Shown: positions 35,459 through 43,728, counted from the stretch's first letter. The stretch: 64,000 bases of DNA from Cohnella algarum (GCF_016937515.1 NZ_JAFHKM010000002.1:1731001-1795000), one strand, 5' to 3'. Program-made: numbers and translations. The notes: generated by a model not told the origin, from the letters alone.

Positions 35459-36250
35459 TCAACCTTCCAAATAACGGTGTATCCTAAACTTTTTCTCCAA
35501 AATCACGATCAGCAGCGTCGAGACGATAATCGTCAGCCCCGCCAGCGCCGTCACGACGGGATTGATGTCGAGGGACACGAGCTGGAAAATGCGGATCGGC
35601 AGCGTGATCGTATCCGCCTGCACGAGAAAGTTCGTGACCGTATATTCGTCGAGCGAGACGAGAAACGACAGCAGCGCTCCGGAAATCAGCGCCGGGGTCA
35701 GCTGCGGCAGGACGACCGTCGCGAAGGCGTAGCCTTCTTTCGCGCCGTGCACGATGGCGGCTTCCTCCAGCACCGGGTCCAGATGCCGAATGCTCGCGAT
35801 GGCGATGCGAATGACGTACGGCGCTATGATGACCGAATGGGCGAGCACGAGCGCAACCGGAGAGCCGGCGAGGCCCGCCTGCACGAAGATGATCAGAAAA
35901 CCGATCCCCGTCGTGACCAGCGGCACGATGAGCGGTCCGAGAAATAACGATTCCAGCGCCGACTTGAACGGCAGCCTGCCCCTGACGATGCCGACGGCGG
36001 ACAGCACCCCGACCGCGACGGAAAGCGCCGTCGAGCAAACGCCGACGATCAGGCTGAGCGTCAGGGAGGACCAGATCCGCCCGTCTTCGAACAGCGCCGA
36101 ATACCGTTCCATCGACCATTCCGTCGGCGGGAACTGAAACATGTCCGACGCCCCGAACGAAACGGGGAGGATGATGACCATCGGCGCCGCGATGAACGCG
36201 AGGAGCAGCGCGATCCAGACATATCCGGCGATTTTCAGGCTATTCCGCAT
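35459..36250 (-). CDS. potC: Spermidine/putrescine-type ABC transporter permease PotC
   Basis: Inner-membrane permease of the PotC/CysW class, 263 residues with six transmembrane segments. The coupling (EAA) loop reads LEEAAIVHGAKEGYAFATVVLPQLTPAL. The N-terminus is MRNSLKIAGYVWIALLLAFIAAPM. The start overlaps the end of potB by 11 bases, so the two are translationally coupled. Family members import polyamines or related cationic compounds together with PotA, PotB and PotD. Confidence 0.92.
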   Translation of the reverse strand: MRNSLKIAGYVWIALLLAFIAAPMVIILPVSFGASDMFQFPPTEWSMERYSALFEDGRIWSSLTLSLIVGVCSTALSVAVGVLSAVGIVRGRLPFKSALESLFLGPLIVPLVTTGIGFLIIFVQAGLAGSPVALVLAHSVIIAPYVIRIAIASIRHLDPVLEEAAIVHGAKEGYAFATVVLPQLTPALISGALLSFLVSLDEYTVTNFLVQADTITLPIRIFQLVSLDINPVVTALAGLTIIVSTLLIVILEKKFRIHRYLEG

Positions 36251-37067
36251 GGCGGCCTCCTTTCTCCAGCCTGCCGATCATCGACAGCGCCAGCACGACG
36301 ACGATAAGCAGCAAAATCGAAATCGCCGACCCCAGGCCGAAATTGCCGATTTTCACGATCGAATCGTAGGCCATGTTCGACAGCATCTGGTTGGACGGGC
36401 CTCCGAGCATAATCGGCACCAGGAACGTATTGGCGGAAAGGGCGAAGGCGACCGACGCGCCGGCGAACACGCCCGGAAGCGACAGCGGAAACGTGACGCG
36501 CCAGAACGTTCTCGCGGAGGAGGCTCCGAGCATCGTCGAGGCCTCCAGCACCGCCGCGTCCATTTTTTTGAGCGACGTGTAAATGTTTAGCGCCGCGAAC
36601 GGGAGAATGTAGTGCACGATCCCGAGAATGACGGCGGTCGTATTGAACAAAAGCGACAGCTCCCAGTCCGGGTTCAGACCCGTCAGGAACGAGTTGATCG
36701 GCCCTTCGCCGCCGAGCAGGATCATCCATCCGAACAGGCGGACGGTCAGGCTCATGAACATCGGGGCGAGCACGAACATCAGCCAGAGGCCTTGGGACCT
36801 GGCCGATCTCGTCGCGATGAAGTAGGCCAGGGAGTAACCGAGAACGAGCGCGATGACGGTGCTGACGACCGAAATCCAGAGCGTTCTTCCGAGCACTTCC
36901 AGGTACACCTTTCCGGCAAAGAAATCGGCGTAGTTCTGGAAGGAAAAAGCGCCGTCGTCGGTCAGGCTTTCGACCAGAACCCTGAGCAGCGGGTACAGGA
37001 ACAACACGGCCATATACGCGACAGCGATCCAGCCCATGATCGTATAATATCGTTGGATTCTGGGCAT
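36240..37067 (-). CDS. potB: Spermidine/putrescine-type ABC transporter permease PotB
   Basis: Permease of the PotB/CysT class, 275 residues. Six membrane helices are visible, and the EAA loop reads LEASTMLGASSARTFWRVTFPLSLPGV. It begins MPRIQRYYTIMGW, 5 bases after the potA stop. It pairs with PotC to form the channel. The LFGWMILLGGEGPINSFL segment is typical of PotB-type permeases. Confidence 0.92.
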   Translation of the reverse strand: MPRIQRYYTIMGWIAVAYMAVLFLYPLLRVLVESLTDDGAFSFQNYADFFAGKVYLEVLGRTLWISVVSTVIALVLGYSLAYFIATRSARSQGLWLMFVLAPMFMSLTVRLFGWMILLGGEGPINSFLTGLNPDWELSLLFNTTAVILGIVHYILPFAALNIYTSLKKMDAAVLEASTMLGASSARTFWRVTFPLSLPGVFAGASVAFALSANTFLVPIMLGGPSNQMLSNMAYDSIVKIGNFGLGSAISILLLIVVVLALSMIGRLEKGGRHAE

Positions 37068-37072
37068 GGGGC

Positions 37073-38158
37073 TTACCCTTCCTTAAAGAAGGCGACGGAT
37101 TCGGGCAAAAATTCGCAGCGAACGCTCGAACCGGCTGCCGGAAGCGGGTGTACGAGCCTTTGCGTGATGACGGTCATTTCCGCGCCGCCCGCGGCTTCAA
37201 GCCGGAGCCGGTACTCGGTCGCCCCGCCCAGGTAGCGGCTGTCCGCTACGGTCGCGGCAACCGTCCCGGGCCGCTCTCCGTCCGCGATTTGCAGCGCGTT
37301 CGGCCTCAGCAGCACGACGCCCTTCGCGCCGTCCGCGCCGTCCACCGCATGCCCGACGGGCACGTCCAGCGACCCGATCCGGGCGAGGCCCCGGCCGACG
37401 AGCTCGGCGCCCTCGAGCCGGTTCGTATAGCCGAAGAAATCCGCGACGAACGGCGTGACCGGCGAGGTGATAATTTCCTCCGGCGCCGCGAACTGCTCGA
37501 TTTTGCCTTTGTTCAGCACGGCGATTTTATCGGATAAGTAGAGAGCTTCGTTCTGGTCGTGCGTGACGAAAATCGCCGTAAACCCGAGCGATCGATGCAG
37601 GCTGCGGATCTCCTTCAGCATCTGTTCCTTCAGCCGCGCGTCGAGATTGGAGAGCGGCTCGTCGAACAGCATCAGGACGGGCTCGACCGCCAGCGCGCGG
37701 GCCAGGCTGACCCGCTGCTGCTGGCCGCCCGACAGCTGCTTCGGCTTGCGGCCGGCCAGGTGCGAAAGGCCCACCATCGCCAAATATTTTTCCACCCGTT
37801 CCTTGATGACGGACTTGCTTTCCTTTCGCGCCTTGAGTCCGTACGCGACATTGTCCCACACCGTCATATGCGGAAACAGGGCATACTGCTGAAACACCAT
37901 GCCGAAATTGCGCTTGTTCGCCGGGGTGGAAATAATGTCGCGTCCGTTCAAAACGATCTGGCCGCCGTCCGGCTGCGCGAGCCCCGCGATCATCCGCAGC
38001 AGCGTCGTTTTGCCGGATCCGCTCGGCCCCAAAAGGGAAAGGAATTGGCCTTTGGCCAATTCCAGGTTGATGTTCTCTACGACGGTAACGTCTTTATACC
38101 GCTTCGTAATATTTTTCAGCGATATGGCGCCGTTTAGCGCGTGGTCGCTTCTGTCCAT
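37073..38158 (-). CDS. potA: Spermidine/putrescine-type ABC transporter ATP-binding protein PotA
   Basis: ABC ATPase of the PotA/MalK type. Walker A is GPSGSGKTTLLRM, Q-loop VFQQYALFPHMTVWDNVAYGL, signature LSGGQQQRVSLARAL, Walker B LMLFDEPLSNLD, then the switch histidine in VTHDQNEAL. A C-terminal TOBE regulatory domain follows (VLLRPNALQIADGE). The start is uncertain. ATG 38158 gives MDRSDHALNGAISLKNI, with GAGAGG rather far upstream (about 13 bases); ATG 38170 is too close to it. The 5' end overlaps potD by about 25 bases. About 361 residues. Confidence 0.92.
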   Translation of the reverse strand: MDRSDHALNGAISLKNITKRYKDVTVVENINLELAKGQFLSLLGPSGSGKTTLLRMIAGLAQPDGGQIVLNGRDIISTPANKRNFGMVFQQYALFPHMTVWDNVAYGLKARKESKSVIKERVEKYLAMVGLSHLAGRKPKQLSGGQQQRVSLARALAVEPVLMLFDEPLSNLDARLKEQMLKEIRSLHRSLGFTAIFVTHDQNEALYLSDKIAVLNKGKIEQFAAPEEIITSPVTPFVADFFGYTNRLEGAELVGRGLARIGSLDVPVGHAVDGADGAKGVVLLRPNALQIADGERPGTVAATVADSRYLGGATEYRLRLEAAGGAEMTVITQRLVHPLPAAGSSVRCEFLPESVAFFKEG

Positions 38159-39198
38159 TTGGTCAGCCATTCCTCTCTTTTCGGAAGAAGTTCGTTCCAT
38201 TCCGGAGCCAGCAGGTTCGCCAATCCCTCTTCGCCGTAAACGACCTTTTGCTGCAGCTCCGCATCCAGTTCAACCGTCTTGTTCGTCGGCCCGTAGAACA
38301 GGTCTTGCGCGAAGCCCTGCTGCGCTTCCGCCGTCAGCGTGAAGTCGATAAGCTTGGCCGCAAGCTCTTGATTGGCGCTGTCTTTCAAGATGCCCAGCCC
38401 GCTGCGGATCAACACGCCGCCTTCTTCCGGAATGACGAATTCGACCGATTTGCCGGCTTCCTTCATTGCGGTGGCCCGGCCGTCGAACCAGGCGGCCATC
38501 GTGACCGCTCCCGTTCCGAACAACGATTCCGGAGCCGAGAACGAAGAATAGTACTGCGCGACCGAAGGGGTAAGCTCCTTGAACGCCGTCCACACCGGAT
38601 CCATGTTTTCGTAGTCCGCTCCGACCGCCTTCGCCGTCAGCAAAATATCCGGAATCCACTGGCTCATCAGCGCTACTTTGCCTTTGACTTCGGGGTTCCA
38701 CAAATCGTTCCACGACGTCGGCGCTTCCGCCTTGTCCGGATTGTACGCAATGCCCCAGGCGCCGAACACGTTGACGAGGCCGTACGTTTTGCTTTCGTTG
38801 CCGTTCAGGATCGCTTGCGGATAAAGGTTGGACCAGTTCGAAAATTGATCCTGCGCAAGCTCGGACAGCAGCCCTTGATTGCCGGCTTCGATGAGGTCGA
38901 AATCGTCCAGCTGCACGATGTCGATTTTCTCGCCGCCTCCTTGCGCGAGCTTCGTGACGCCCGTATACGGGGCCAGCGTGACTTTGACTCCGGGATTCGC
39001 CGCTTCGAACGGCTCGATGACATATTTCGCGAACGCTTCGTCGTAAGTGCCCCCGAACGACGTCACGACGAGTTCTTGGCTTTGCGCCGCCCCGCCGGAT
39101 GCCTGTCCGTTATTGGAAGAGGAGTTGCCTCCGCATGCTGACAACACGCTCACTGCTGCGATCATTAAAGCGACAAGCGAAATCCATTTGGCCTTCAT
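38134..39198 (-). CDS. potD: Polyamine-type ABC transporter substrate-binding lipoprotein PotD
   Basis: Extracellular solute-binding protein of family 1. The lipobox is SVLSAC (cysteine near residue 22), then LVVTSFGGTYDEAFAKYVIEPFE, LVNVFGAWGIAYNPDKAEAPTSWNDLWNPE and GVLIRSGLGILKDS. This resembles PotD/PotF-like binders. The ligand could be agmatine, putrescine, spermidine or a guanidino acid. ATG 39198 follows GGAGGG. The protein is 354 residues. It is the first gene of potD-potA-potB-potC-speB-regulator, with a SigA promoter, an inverted-repeat operator candidate and a GlnR-like site upstream. Confidence 0.9.
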   Translation of the reverse strand: MKAKWISLVALMIAAVSVLSACGGNSSSNNGQASGGAAQSQELVVTSFGGTYDEAFAKYVIEPFEAANPGVKVTLAPYTGVTKLAQGGGEKIDIVQLDDFDLIEAGNQGLLSELAQDQFSNWSNLYPQAILNGNESKTYGLVNVFGAWGIAYNPDKAEAPTSWNDLWNPEVKGKVALMSQWIPDILLTAKAVGADYENMDPVWTAFKELTPSVAQYYSSFSAPESLFGTGAVTMAAWFDGRATAMKEAGKSVEFVIPEEGGVLIRSGLGILKDSANQELAAKLIDFTLTAEAQQGFAQDLFYGPTNKTVELDAELQQKVVYGEEGLANLLAPEWNELLPKREEWLTKWTEATTR

Positions 39199-39270
39199 TC
39201 CATACCCTCCATAAAATAGGAAAAAACATGACGAACTTCTCTGGTTGTCACTCGAATTCTCCTTATAAAA

Positions 39271-39307
39271 TATTAACTATTTTTATATTTATTCATCTTA
39301 GTTAATA
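39271..39307. promoter_or_regulatory. Inverted-repeat operator candidate at the potD promoter
   Basis: TATTAACTA (39271-39279) and TAGTTAATA (39299-39307) are exact inverse copies whose centres are 28 bp apart. One arm overlaps the -10, and the other lies just downstream of the likely start. This fits repression by the XRE/cupin regulator encoded at the operon's end. Confidence 0.5.
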
Positions 39308-39323
39308 TCATCATGGCTGTCAA
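39295..39323 (-). promoter_or_regulatory. SigA-type promoter of the pot-speB operon
   Basis: On the minus strand, TTGACA (39318-39323) and TAAGAT (39295-39300) with a 17-bp spacer. Transcription would start near 39288, leaving an AT-rich leader of about 90 bases. Confidence 0.8.
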
Positions 39324-39333
39324 TGAACAAGCC

Positions 39334-39350
39334 CGTCACAAAAAATGACA
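39334..39350 (-). promoter_or_regulatory. GlnR/TnrA-like site upstream of the potD promoter
   Basis: On the minus strand TGTCATTTTTTGTGACG matches TGTnA-N7-TnACA except for the final base. Its centre lies about 54 bp before the predicted transcription start, the usual place for TnrA-type activation. Confidence 0.5.
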
Positions 39351-39413
39351 CTTCCGTTGCGATTCCGGCGTCAACCGACCATTATTTGGCGAAATCCCCC
39401 AGCCGTGGGTATA

Positions 39414-39444
39414 CGCATAAGAAAATGGGAGGGGTTGAATACTA
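39414..39444 (+). promoter_or_regulatory. SigG-like promoter upstream of spoVT
   Basis: CGCATA (39414-39419) and AATACTA (39438-39444) with an 18-bp spacer resemble forespore promoters (a -10 near CATACTA). spoVT is SigG-controlled in B. subtilis. The match is partial. Confidence 0.4.
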
Positions 39445-39599
39445 TGCCCAAGTTCAAGTTCACCCAACAATGGAGTGTTCTTGCGTACGTTAAAACAGCC
39501 GGCCGCCGAAGCGCGGCCGCTCCGGGCCAAGGTCCAAAACAACCAAGAAAGCGGGGCAACACGAGCCATGAAAGCAACCGGGATAGTACGCCGCATTGA
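39444..39599 (+). CDS. Possible small leader ORF upstream of and overlapping spoVT
   Basis: A 51-residue frame starting MPKFKFTQQWSVLAYVKTAG at ATG 39444. GGGAGGGG lies 9 bases upstream, a better ribosome site than that of spoVT itself. It ends 32 bases inside spoVT in another frame. The first twenty residues look natural; the rest is basic and low in information. The SigG-like -10 overlaps its start codon, so it would be translated only from an upstream promoter. Function unknown; it may be chance. Confidence 0.25.
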   Translation: MPKFKFTQQWSVLAYVKTAGRRSAAAPGQGPKQPRKRGNTSHESNRDSTPH

Positions 39600-40110
39600 T
39601 GACCTCGGTCGAGTCGTTATACCGAAAGAAATCCGCCGCACACTCCGCATTCGCGAAGGAGATCCGCTGGAAATTTTCGTGGACCGCGACGGGGAGGTCA
39701 TTCTGAAGAAATACTCGCCGATCGGCGAATTGGGCGATTTCGCCAAGGAATATGCCGAGTCTTTGTCCGAGAGCACCGGCCATATCGCCATGATTTCGGA
39801 CCGCGACACGATCATTGCCGTCGCGGGCGCTTCTAAAAAGGAATATTTGGAAAAACCGATCGGAAACCTGCTCGAAAATTGCATGGAAAACCGAAAAATA
39901 TTGCTTGAATCGAGCTCCGGCTCGTATGAAATTTTACGCGATCATGCGGAGTCGATATCCTCCTATGCCGCCGCGCCGATCGTCGCCAGCGGGGACCCGA
40001 TCGGCACGGTCGTTCTTCTGAGCAAGGAAGAAGGCGTCTCGATGGGAGACATGGAAAGCAAGATGGTGGAGACGGCGGCCGGATTTTTAGGCAAGCAAAT
40101 GGAGCAGTAA
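39568..40110 (+). CDS. spoVT: Stage V sporulation transcription factor SpoVT
   Basis: Forespore regulator that tunes SigG-dependent genes. Residues 1-50 are an AbrB-type swapped-hairpin domain (MKATGIVRRIDDLGRVVIPKEIRRTLRIREGDPLEIFVDRDG-like). Residues 60-178 form a GAF-like sensor (TGHIAMISDRDTIIAVAGASKKEY, SSYAAAPIVASGDPIGTVVLLSKE). The protein is 180 residues. ATG 39568 gives the conserved start; the frame open upstream to 39475 is not part of the family. The ribosome site is weak (GCGGGG). It follows the accessory block, whereas it follows mfd directly in B. subtilis. Confidence 0.96.
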   Translation: MKATGIVRRIDDLGRVVIPKEIRRTLRIREGDPLEIFVDRDGEVILKKYSPIGELGDFAKEYAESLSESTGHIAMISDRDTIIAVAGASKKEYLEKPIGNLLENCMENRKILLESSSGSYEILRDHAESISSYAAAPIVASGDPIGTVVLLSKEEGVSMGDMESKMVETAAGFLGKQMEQ

Positions 40111-40343
40111 CCCGGCAATTTCGGGGTCGCGTCCGGAATCGGCATCGGAAAGCTTCGCGGCAGTGGCGGACCACTGGCCGGCGGAGCTTTTTTCGGATGG
40201 TTCGGCCGCGGCTTTCGGACATTCGAGCGCGCAAGGAGGACGCCGCCGGCGGTTCGCGGTATAATGGCTGTTAGAATGACGGGTAAAATGGTCTCGATGG
40301 CCGAAACGGATGCCGCGGGAGCGGCCTAGAAAGGAACTGCATC

Positions 40344-42068
40344 ATGACGGAAAGACGGTCGTCCGGCAAGGGCTCCTCGTCGCTGCTCAAGGGAGCGGCG
40401 CTGCTCGGGGGCGCCGCCTTGCTGTCCAAGGTGATCGGCACGCTGCAAAAAATCCCGCTGCAAAACCTTGCGGGGGACGAGGCGTTCGGCCTGTACAGCG
40501 CCGTTTACGCGTTTGCCGTCATGTGGATGACGCTGGCGGCGGCGGGCGTGCCCGTGGCGGTATCGGCGCTCGTCGCCGAGCGCGTCGCCGAGGGCGACGA
40601 GGAAGGCGCGAACCGGGTGCTGCGTTGGTCCGCCGGGCTGCTGATCGCAAGCGGCGTTGCCGCGTTCGGCCTTCTCCAGCTCGGGGCGGACGCGTTCGCC
40701 CGCTGGATGGGCGTTTCGCAAGCGGCGGATGCCATTCGCACCAGCTCGCTTGCGCTGCTGTTCGCGCCGCTCGTCGCCGCGCTTCGCGGCGGCGCGCAGG
40801 GGCGCATGGACATGCTGCGGCCGGCGGCCTCGCAGCTTGTCGAGCAGTGCGCGCGGGTGGCGTTCATGCTCGCCGCGCTGCTGTGGGCGCTCCGGCACGC
40901 CTGGTCGCCGGAAGCGACCGCCGCCGCCGTCCATGGCGGCATGGCGGCGGGGGCCGCGGCGGGCCTCGCGGCGCTCGCGGGCCCGCGGGTTTGGCGCCGC
41001 GCGATCCGGCGGCGCGAAGCGGCTGCCGCCGCATCGCAGGCGGCGAGCAGCGGCGGCAGCGCGCGCGTAGCGCCTCGGGAGCCGCGCCGCGCGCTGCTTG
41101 GGCGCATCGCCGCCGTGGCGCTGCCGGTAGCGGTCGCGTCGCTCGCAGCCCCGCTGTTCGGGCTGATCGACGCGTTCACGCTGCCGCGCCTGCTGCAAAG
41201 CGCCGGGCAATCTTCCGCCGAAGCGCTCGCCTCGTTCGGCGCCTACAACCGCGGCATCGCCCTGCTGCAGCTGATCGTCATGGCGGCCGGCAGCGCGGCC
41301 GCGGCGCTCGTGCCGGCGCTGACGGCCGCCCGGGCGCGGGGCGATCTCGCGGACGCGGGCGCCCGCGCCGCCTTCGCCATGCGGCTGGCGGCGTGGTTCG
41401 CGGCCGCCGCGGCCGTCGGCCTGGCGCTGCTCGCCCGCCCGGTCAACGTCGCCCTGTTCGCCGACGGGCGCGGAACCGCCGCCATGGCGCTGCTCGCCTT
41501 CGCGGCGGGCGCCGGCGCCCTGCAGGCCGTGGGCGCCGCCCTGCTGCAGGGCCTCGGCGACTTGCGTTCGCCGGCCCTGCATCTTGCCGCCGCCGCGCTC
41601 GTCAAGGCGGCGGCCAACGCGGCGCTCGCGCCCGCCTTCGGCATCGCGGGCGCGGCGCTGGCCGCGGTGGCGGCGTACGGGACCGCCGCCGCCCTGACGC
41701 ATCGCCGCCTGCGCCGCCAGGCGGCGATGCCGCGCCCGAGCGCCCGCGCCGCCGGCCGCGGGGCCCTCTCGCTCGCGGCGATGGCCGCCGCCGTCGCGCT
41801 GCTCGCCGCCGCGCTGAACGCGCTCGCGGGCGGCCTCGCGCCGCGGGCCGCGGCGGCGCTCACGGCGCTGCCCTGCGCGCTCGCGGGCGCCATCGTGTTC
41901 GCCGTCGCGCTCATCGCGACCGGCGCGCTCGGGCCCGCCGACTGGCGCGCGCTGCCCGGCGTCGCCGGCACCCGCCGGGAAGCGGCCCTGAACCGGCTTG
42001 CCGCCGTCTTGCGCCGCGGAACAACGGTTGCGGCCGATCCGCAAAATTCGATTCCCCCGAAAGGATGA
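40344..42068 (+). CDS. Polysaccharide biosynthesis/MATE-like flippase (YabM/SpoVB type)
   Basis: MOP-superfamily lipid-linked oligosaccharide flippase with about 14 membrane segments. The family start SSLLKGAALLGGAALLSKVIGTLQKIPLQNLAGDEAFGLYSAVY matches YabM/SpoVB. The rest is extremely rich in alanine, glycine and arginine, and the DNA is far more GC-rich than its neighbours, producing long false frames on both strands. ATG 40344 follows AAAGGA. It has 574 residues, longer than B. subtilis YabM (about 530). It precedes mazG by 7 bases. The substrate is unknown; a wall or exopolysaccharide intermediate is likely. Confidence 0.9.
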   Translation: MTERRSSGKGSSSLLKGAALLGGAALLSKVIGTLQKIPLQNLAGDEAFGLYSAVYAFAVMWMTLAAAGVPVAVSALVAERVAEGDEEGANRVLRWSAGLLIASGVAAFGLLQLGADAFARWMGVSQAADAIRTSSLALLFAPLVAALRGGAQGRMDMLRPAASQLVEQCARVAFMLAALLWALRHAWSPEATAAAVHGGMAAGAAAGLAALAGPRVWRRAIRRREAAAAASQAASSGGSARVAPREPRRALLGRIAAVALPVAVASLAAPLFGLIDAFTLPRLLQSAGQSSAEALASFGAYNRGIALLQLIVMAAGSAAAALVPALTAARARGDLADAGARAAFAMRLAAWFAAAAAVGLALLARPVNVALFADGRGTAAMALLAFAAGAGALQAVGAALLQGLGDLRSPALHLAAAALVKAAANAALAPAFGIAGAALAAVAAYGTAAALTHRRLRRQAAMPRPSARAAGRGALSLAAMAAAVALLAAALNALAGGLAPRAAAALTALPCALAGAIVFAVALIATGALGPADWRALPGVAGTRREAALNRLAAVLRRGTTVAADPQNSIPPKG

Positions 42069-42075
42069 TTCCAAA

Positions 42076-43557
42076 ATGTCTTCCTCCATTGTTGTCGTCG
42101 GCCTCGGCTCCGGCGGCGAAGACCGGTTGACGCTAGGCGTGCTGAAACAGCTGGAAGCGTCCGGGCGCCGGTTCGCGCGGACGGCGGACCACCCGGCCAT
42201 CGCCGACCTTGCCCGGCGCGGCATCGCGTTCGAGTCGTTCGATTCCGTCTACGAGGCGCACGACGATTTCGAACAGGTTTACGAAACGATCGCGGAGCGG
42301 CTGCTGGACCTTGCCGCCGAATCCCCGGACGAACCGGTCGTATACGCCGTTCCCGGCCACCCGATGGTCGCCGAGCGCACCGTGCGGCTGCTGCGCGAGC
42401 GCGCGCCGGAACGGGGCGTCGGGCTGACGCTGGCCGGAGGGGAAAGCTTCCTCGACGAAGCGTTCGTCCGGCTCGGTTTCGACCCGATCGAAGGCTTCCA
42501 ATTGCTGGACGCGTCCGAGCTTTCCCGCGAGCTTTTGCGCCCCCGGCTGCATACCGTCATCGGACAAGTGTACGACGCCTATACGGCTTCGGACGCGAAG
42601 CTTGCGCTCATGGACGTCTATCCGGACGACTATCCGGTCGTCGTCGGCCAGGCGCTGGGCGTGGACGGGCAGGAGCGCGTGCGCCGCATTCCGCTGTACG
42701 AGCTGGACCGGCTGGACGAGTACGGCAACCTTACGCTCGTGTACATACCGGCGAGCGAGGACGAGCGATTGCGCCGTCATTCGTTCGAGCGGCTGCACGA
42801 AATCGTCGGCATTTTGCGCAGTCCCGAAGGCTGTCCCTGGGACCGCGAGCAAACGCACCGGTCGATCCGCAAAAACTTCATCGAGGAAACGTACGAAGCG
42901 ATCGAAGCGATCGACAACGACGATCCCGACAACATGAAGGAGGAATTCGGGGACGTCCTGCTGCAAATTTTGCTTCACAGCCAAATGGAGGAAGAAAACG
43001 GCGCGTTCACCGTGTTCGACGTGCTGGCCGAGCTGAACGACAAGCTCATTTTCCGTCATCCCCACGTGTTCGGCGGCGGCGACGCGCGGGACGCGGAAGA
43101 GGCGCTGCGCAACTGGGAGGCGATGAAGGCCGAGGAGAAGCGCCGCAAGGGCGCTCCCGAGCGGAAGTCCAGGATGGACGGCATCCCGAAGGATTTGCCG
43201 GCGCTGCCCCGCGCGCACAAGCTGCAGAAAAAAGCGGCCGCCGTCGGCTTCGATTGGCCGGATTTGGCCGGCGTGTTCGCGAAGATCGAGGAGGAGCTGG
43301 CCGAGCTGAAAGCGGCCGTTAAGGACGAGACCGAGGAGCGGCGCAAGGAGGAGCTCGGCGATCTGCTGTTCGCCGTCGTGAACGCGTCGAGGTTCATCGG
43401 GGCGGATCCGGAGGAAGCGCTGGCGGCGACCAATCGAAAATTCGTCTCTCGATTCCGATATATAGAAGAGCAATTAGGTATAAAAGGGCGAAGCTTTGAC
43501 GAAACTGACTTAACAGAAATGGAAGATTTATGGCGGGAGGCGAAGAACCGGAAGTAG
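42076..43557 (+). CDS. mazG: Tetrapyrrole-methylase/MazG fusion nucleoside triphosphate pyrophosphohydrolase (YabN)
   Basis: Two-domain protein. Residues 1-220 form a SAM-dependent methylase-like domain (SIVVVGLGSGGEDRLTLGVL, YAVPGHPMVAERTVRLL). Residues 240-493 form a duplicated MazG NTP pyrophosphatase domain (LRSPEGCPWDREQTHRSIRKNFIEETYEAIEAID, KEEFGDVLLQILLHS, RKEELGDLLFAVVNASR). It probably cleans up aberrant NTPs. ATG 42076 follows AAAGGATG. The frame open upstream to 41998 overlaps the flippase gene and lacks a ribosome site. The order flippase-mazG-HU is as in Paenibacillaceae. Confidence 0.95.
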   Translation: MSSSIVVVGLGSGGEDRLTLGVLKQLEASGRRFARTADHPAIADLARRGIAFESFDSVYEAHDDFEQVYETIAERLLDLAAESPDEPVVYAVPGHPMVAERTVRLLRERAPERGVGLTLAGGESFLDEAFVRLGFDPIEGFQLLDASELSRELLRPRLHTVIGQVYDAYTASDAKLALMDVYPDDYPVVVGQALGVDGQERVRRIPLYELDRLDEYGNLTLVYIPASEDERLRRHSFERLHEIVGILRSPEGCPWDREQTHRSIRKNFIEETYEAIEAIDNDDPDNMKEEFGDVLLQILLHSQMEEENGAFTVFDVLAELNDKLIFRHPHVFGGGDARDAEEALRNWEAMKAEEKRRKGAPERKSRMDGIPKDLPALPRAHKLQKKAAAVGFDWPDLAGVFAKIEEELAELKAAVKDETEERRKEELGDLLFAVVNASRFIGADPEEALAATNRKFVSRFRYIEEQLGIKGRSFDETDLTEMEDLWREAKNRK

Positions 43558-43728
43558 GCTCAAGACGGCCGAATTCGGCACGACTAGGCCCGATTCAACA
43601 ATTTTCCTTAATTTTTTTGCCGGCGAAGCAGGATTTTTTCATGGCAGAAAGAATAGTATTCTTCGTGTCTTTTTGCCAGCTTTACTAAACTCAAATTTCC
43701 GATTTCAAATCTAGGAGGAATTTTTATT

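Noticed and set aside
39199..39330. Guanidine (ykkC-type) riboswitch before the pot-speB operon
   Set aside because: The leader is AT-rich and lacks the conserved GC-rich motifs of guanidine riboswitches.
40310..42224. Long overlapping frames of about 600 residues on both strands over the flippase gene
   Set aside because: They arise from the very high GC content. The compositions are Arg/Pro/Gly noise, and only the frame at 40344-42068 matches a protein family at its N-terminus.
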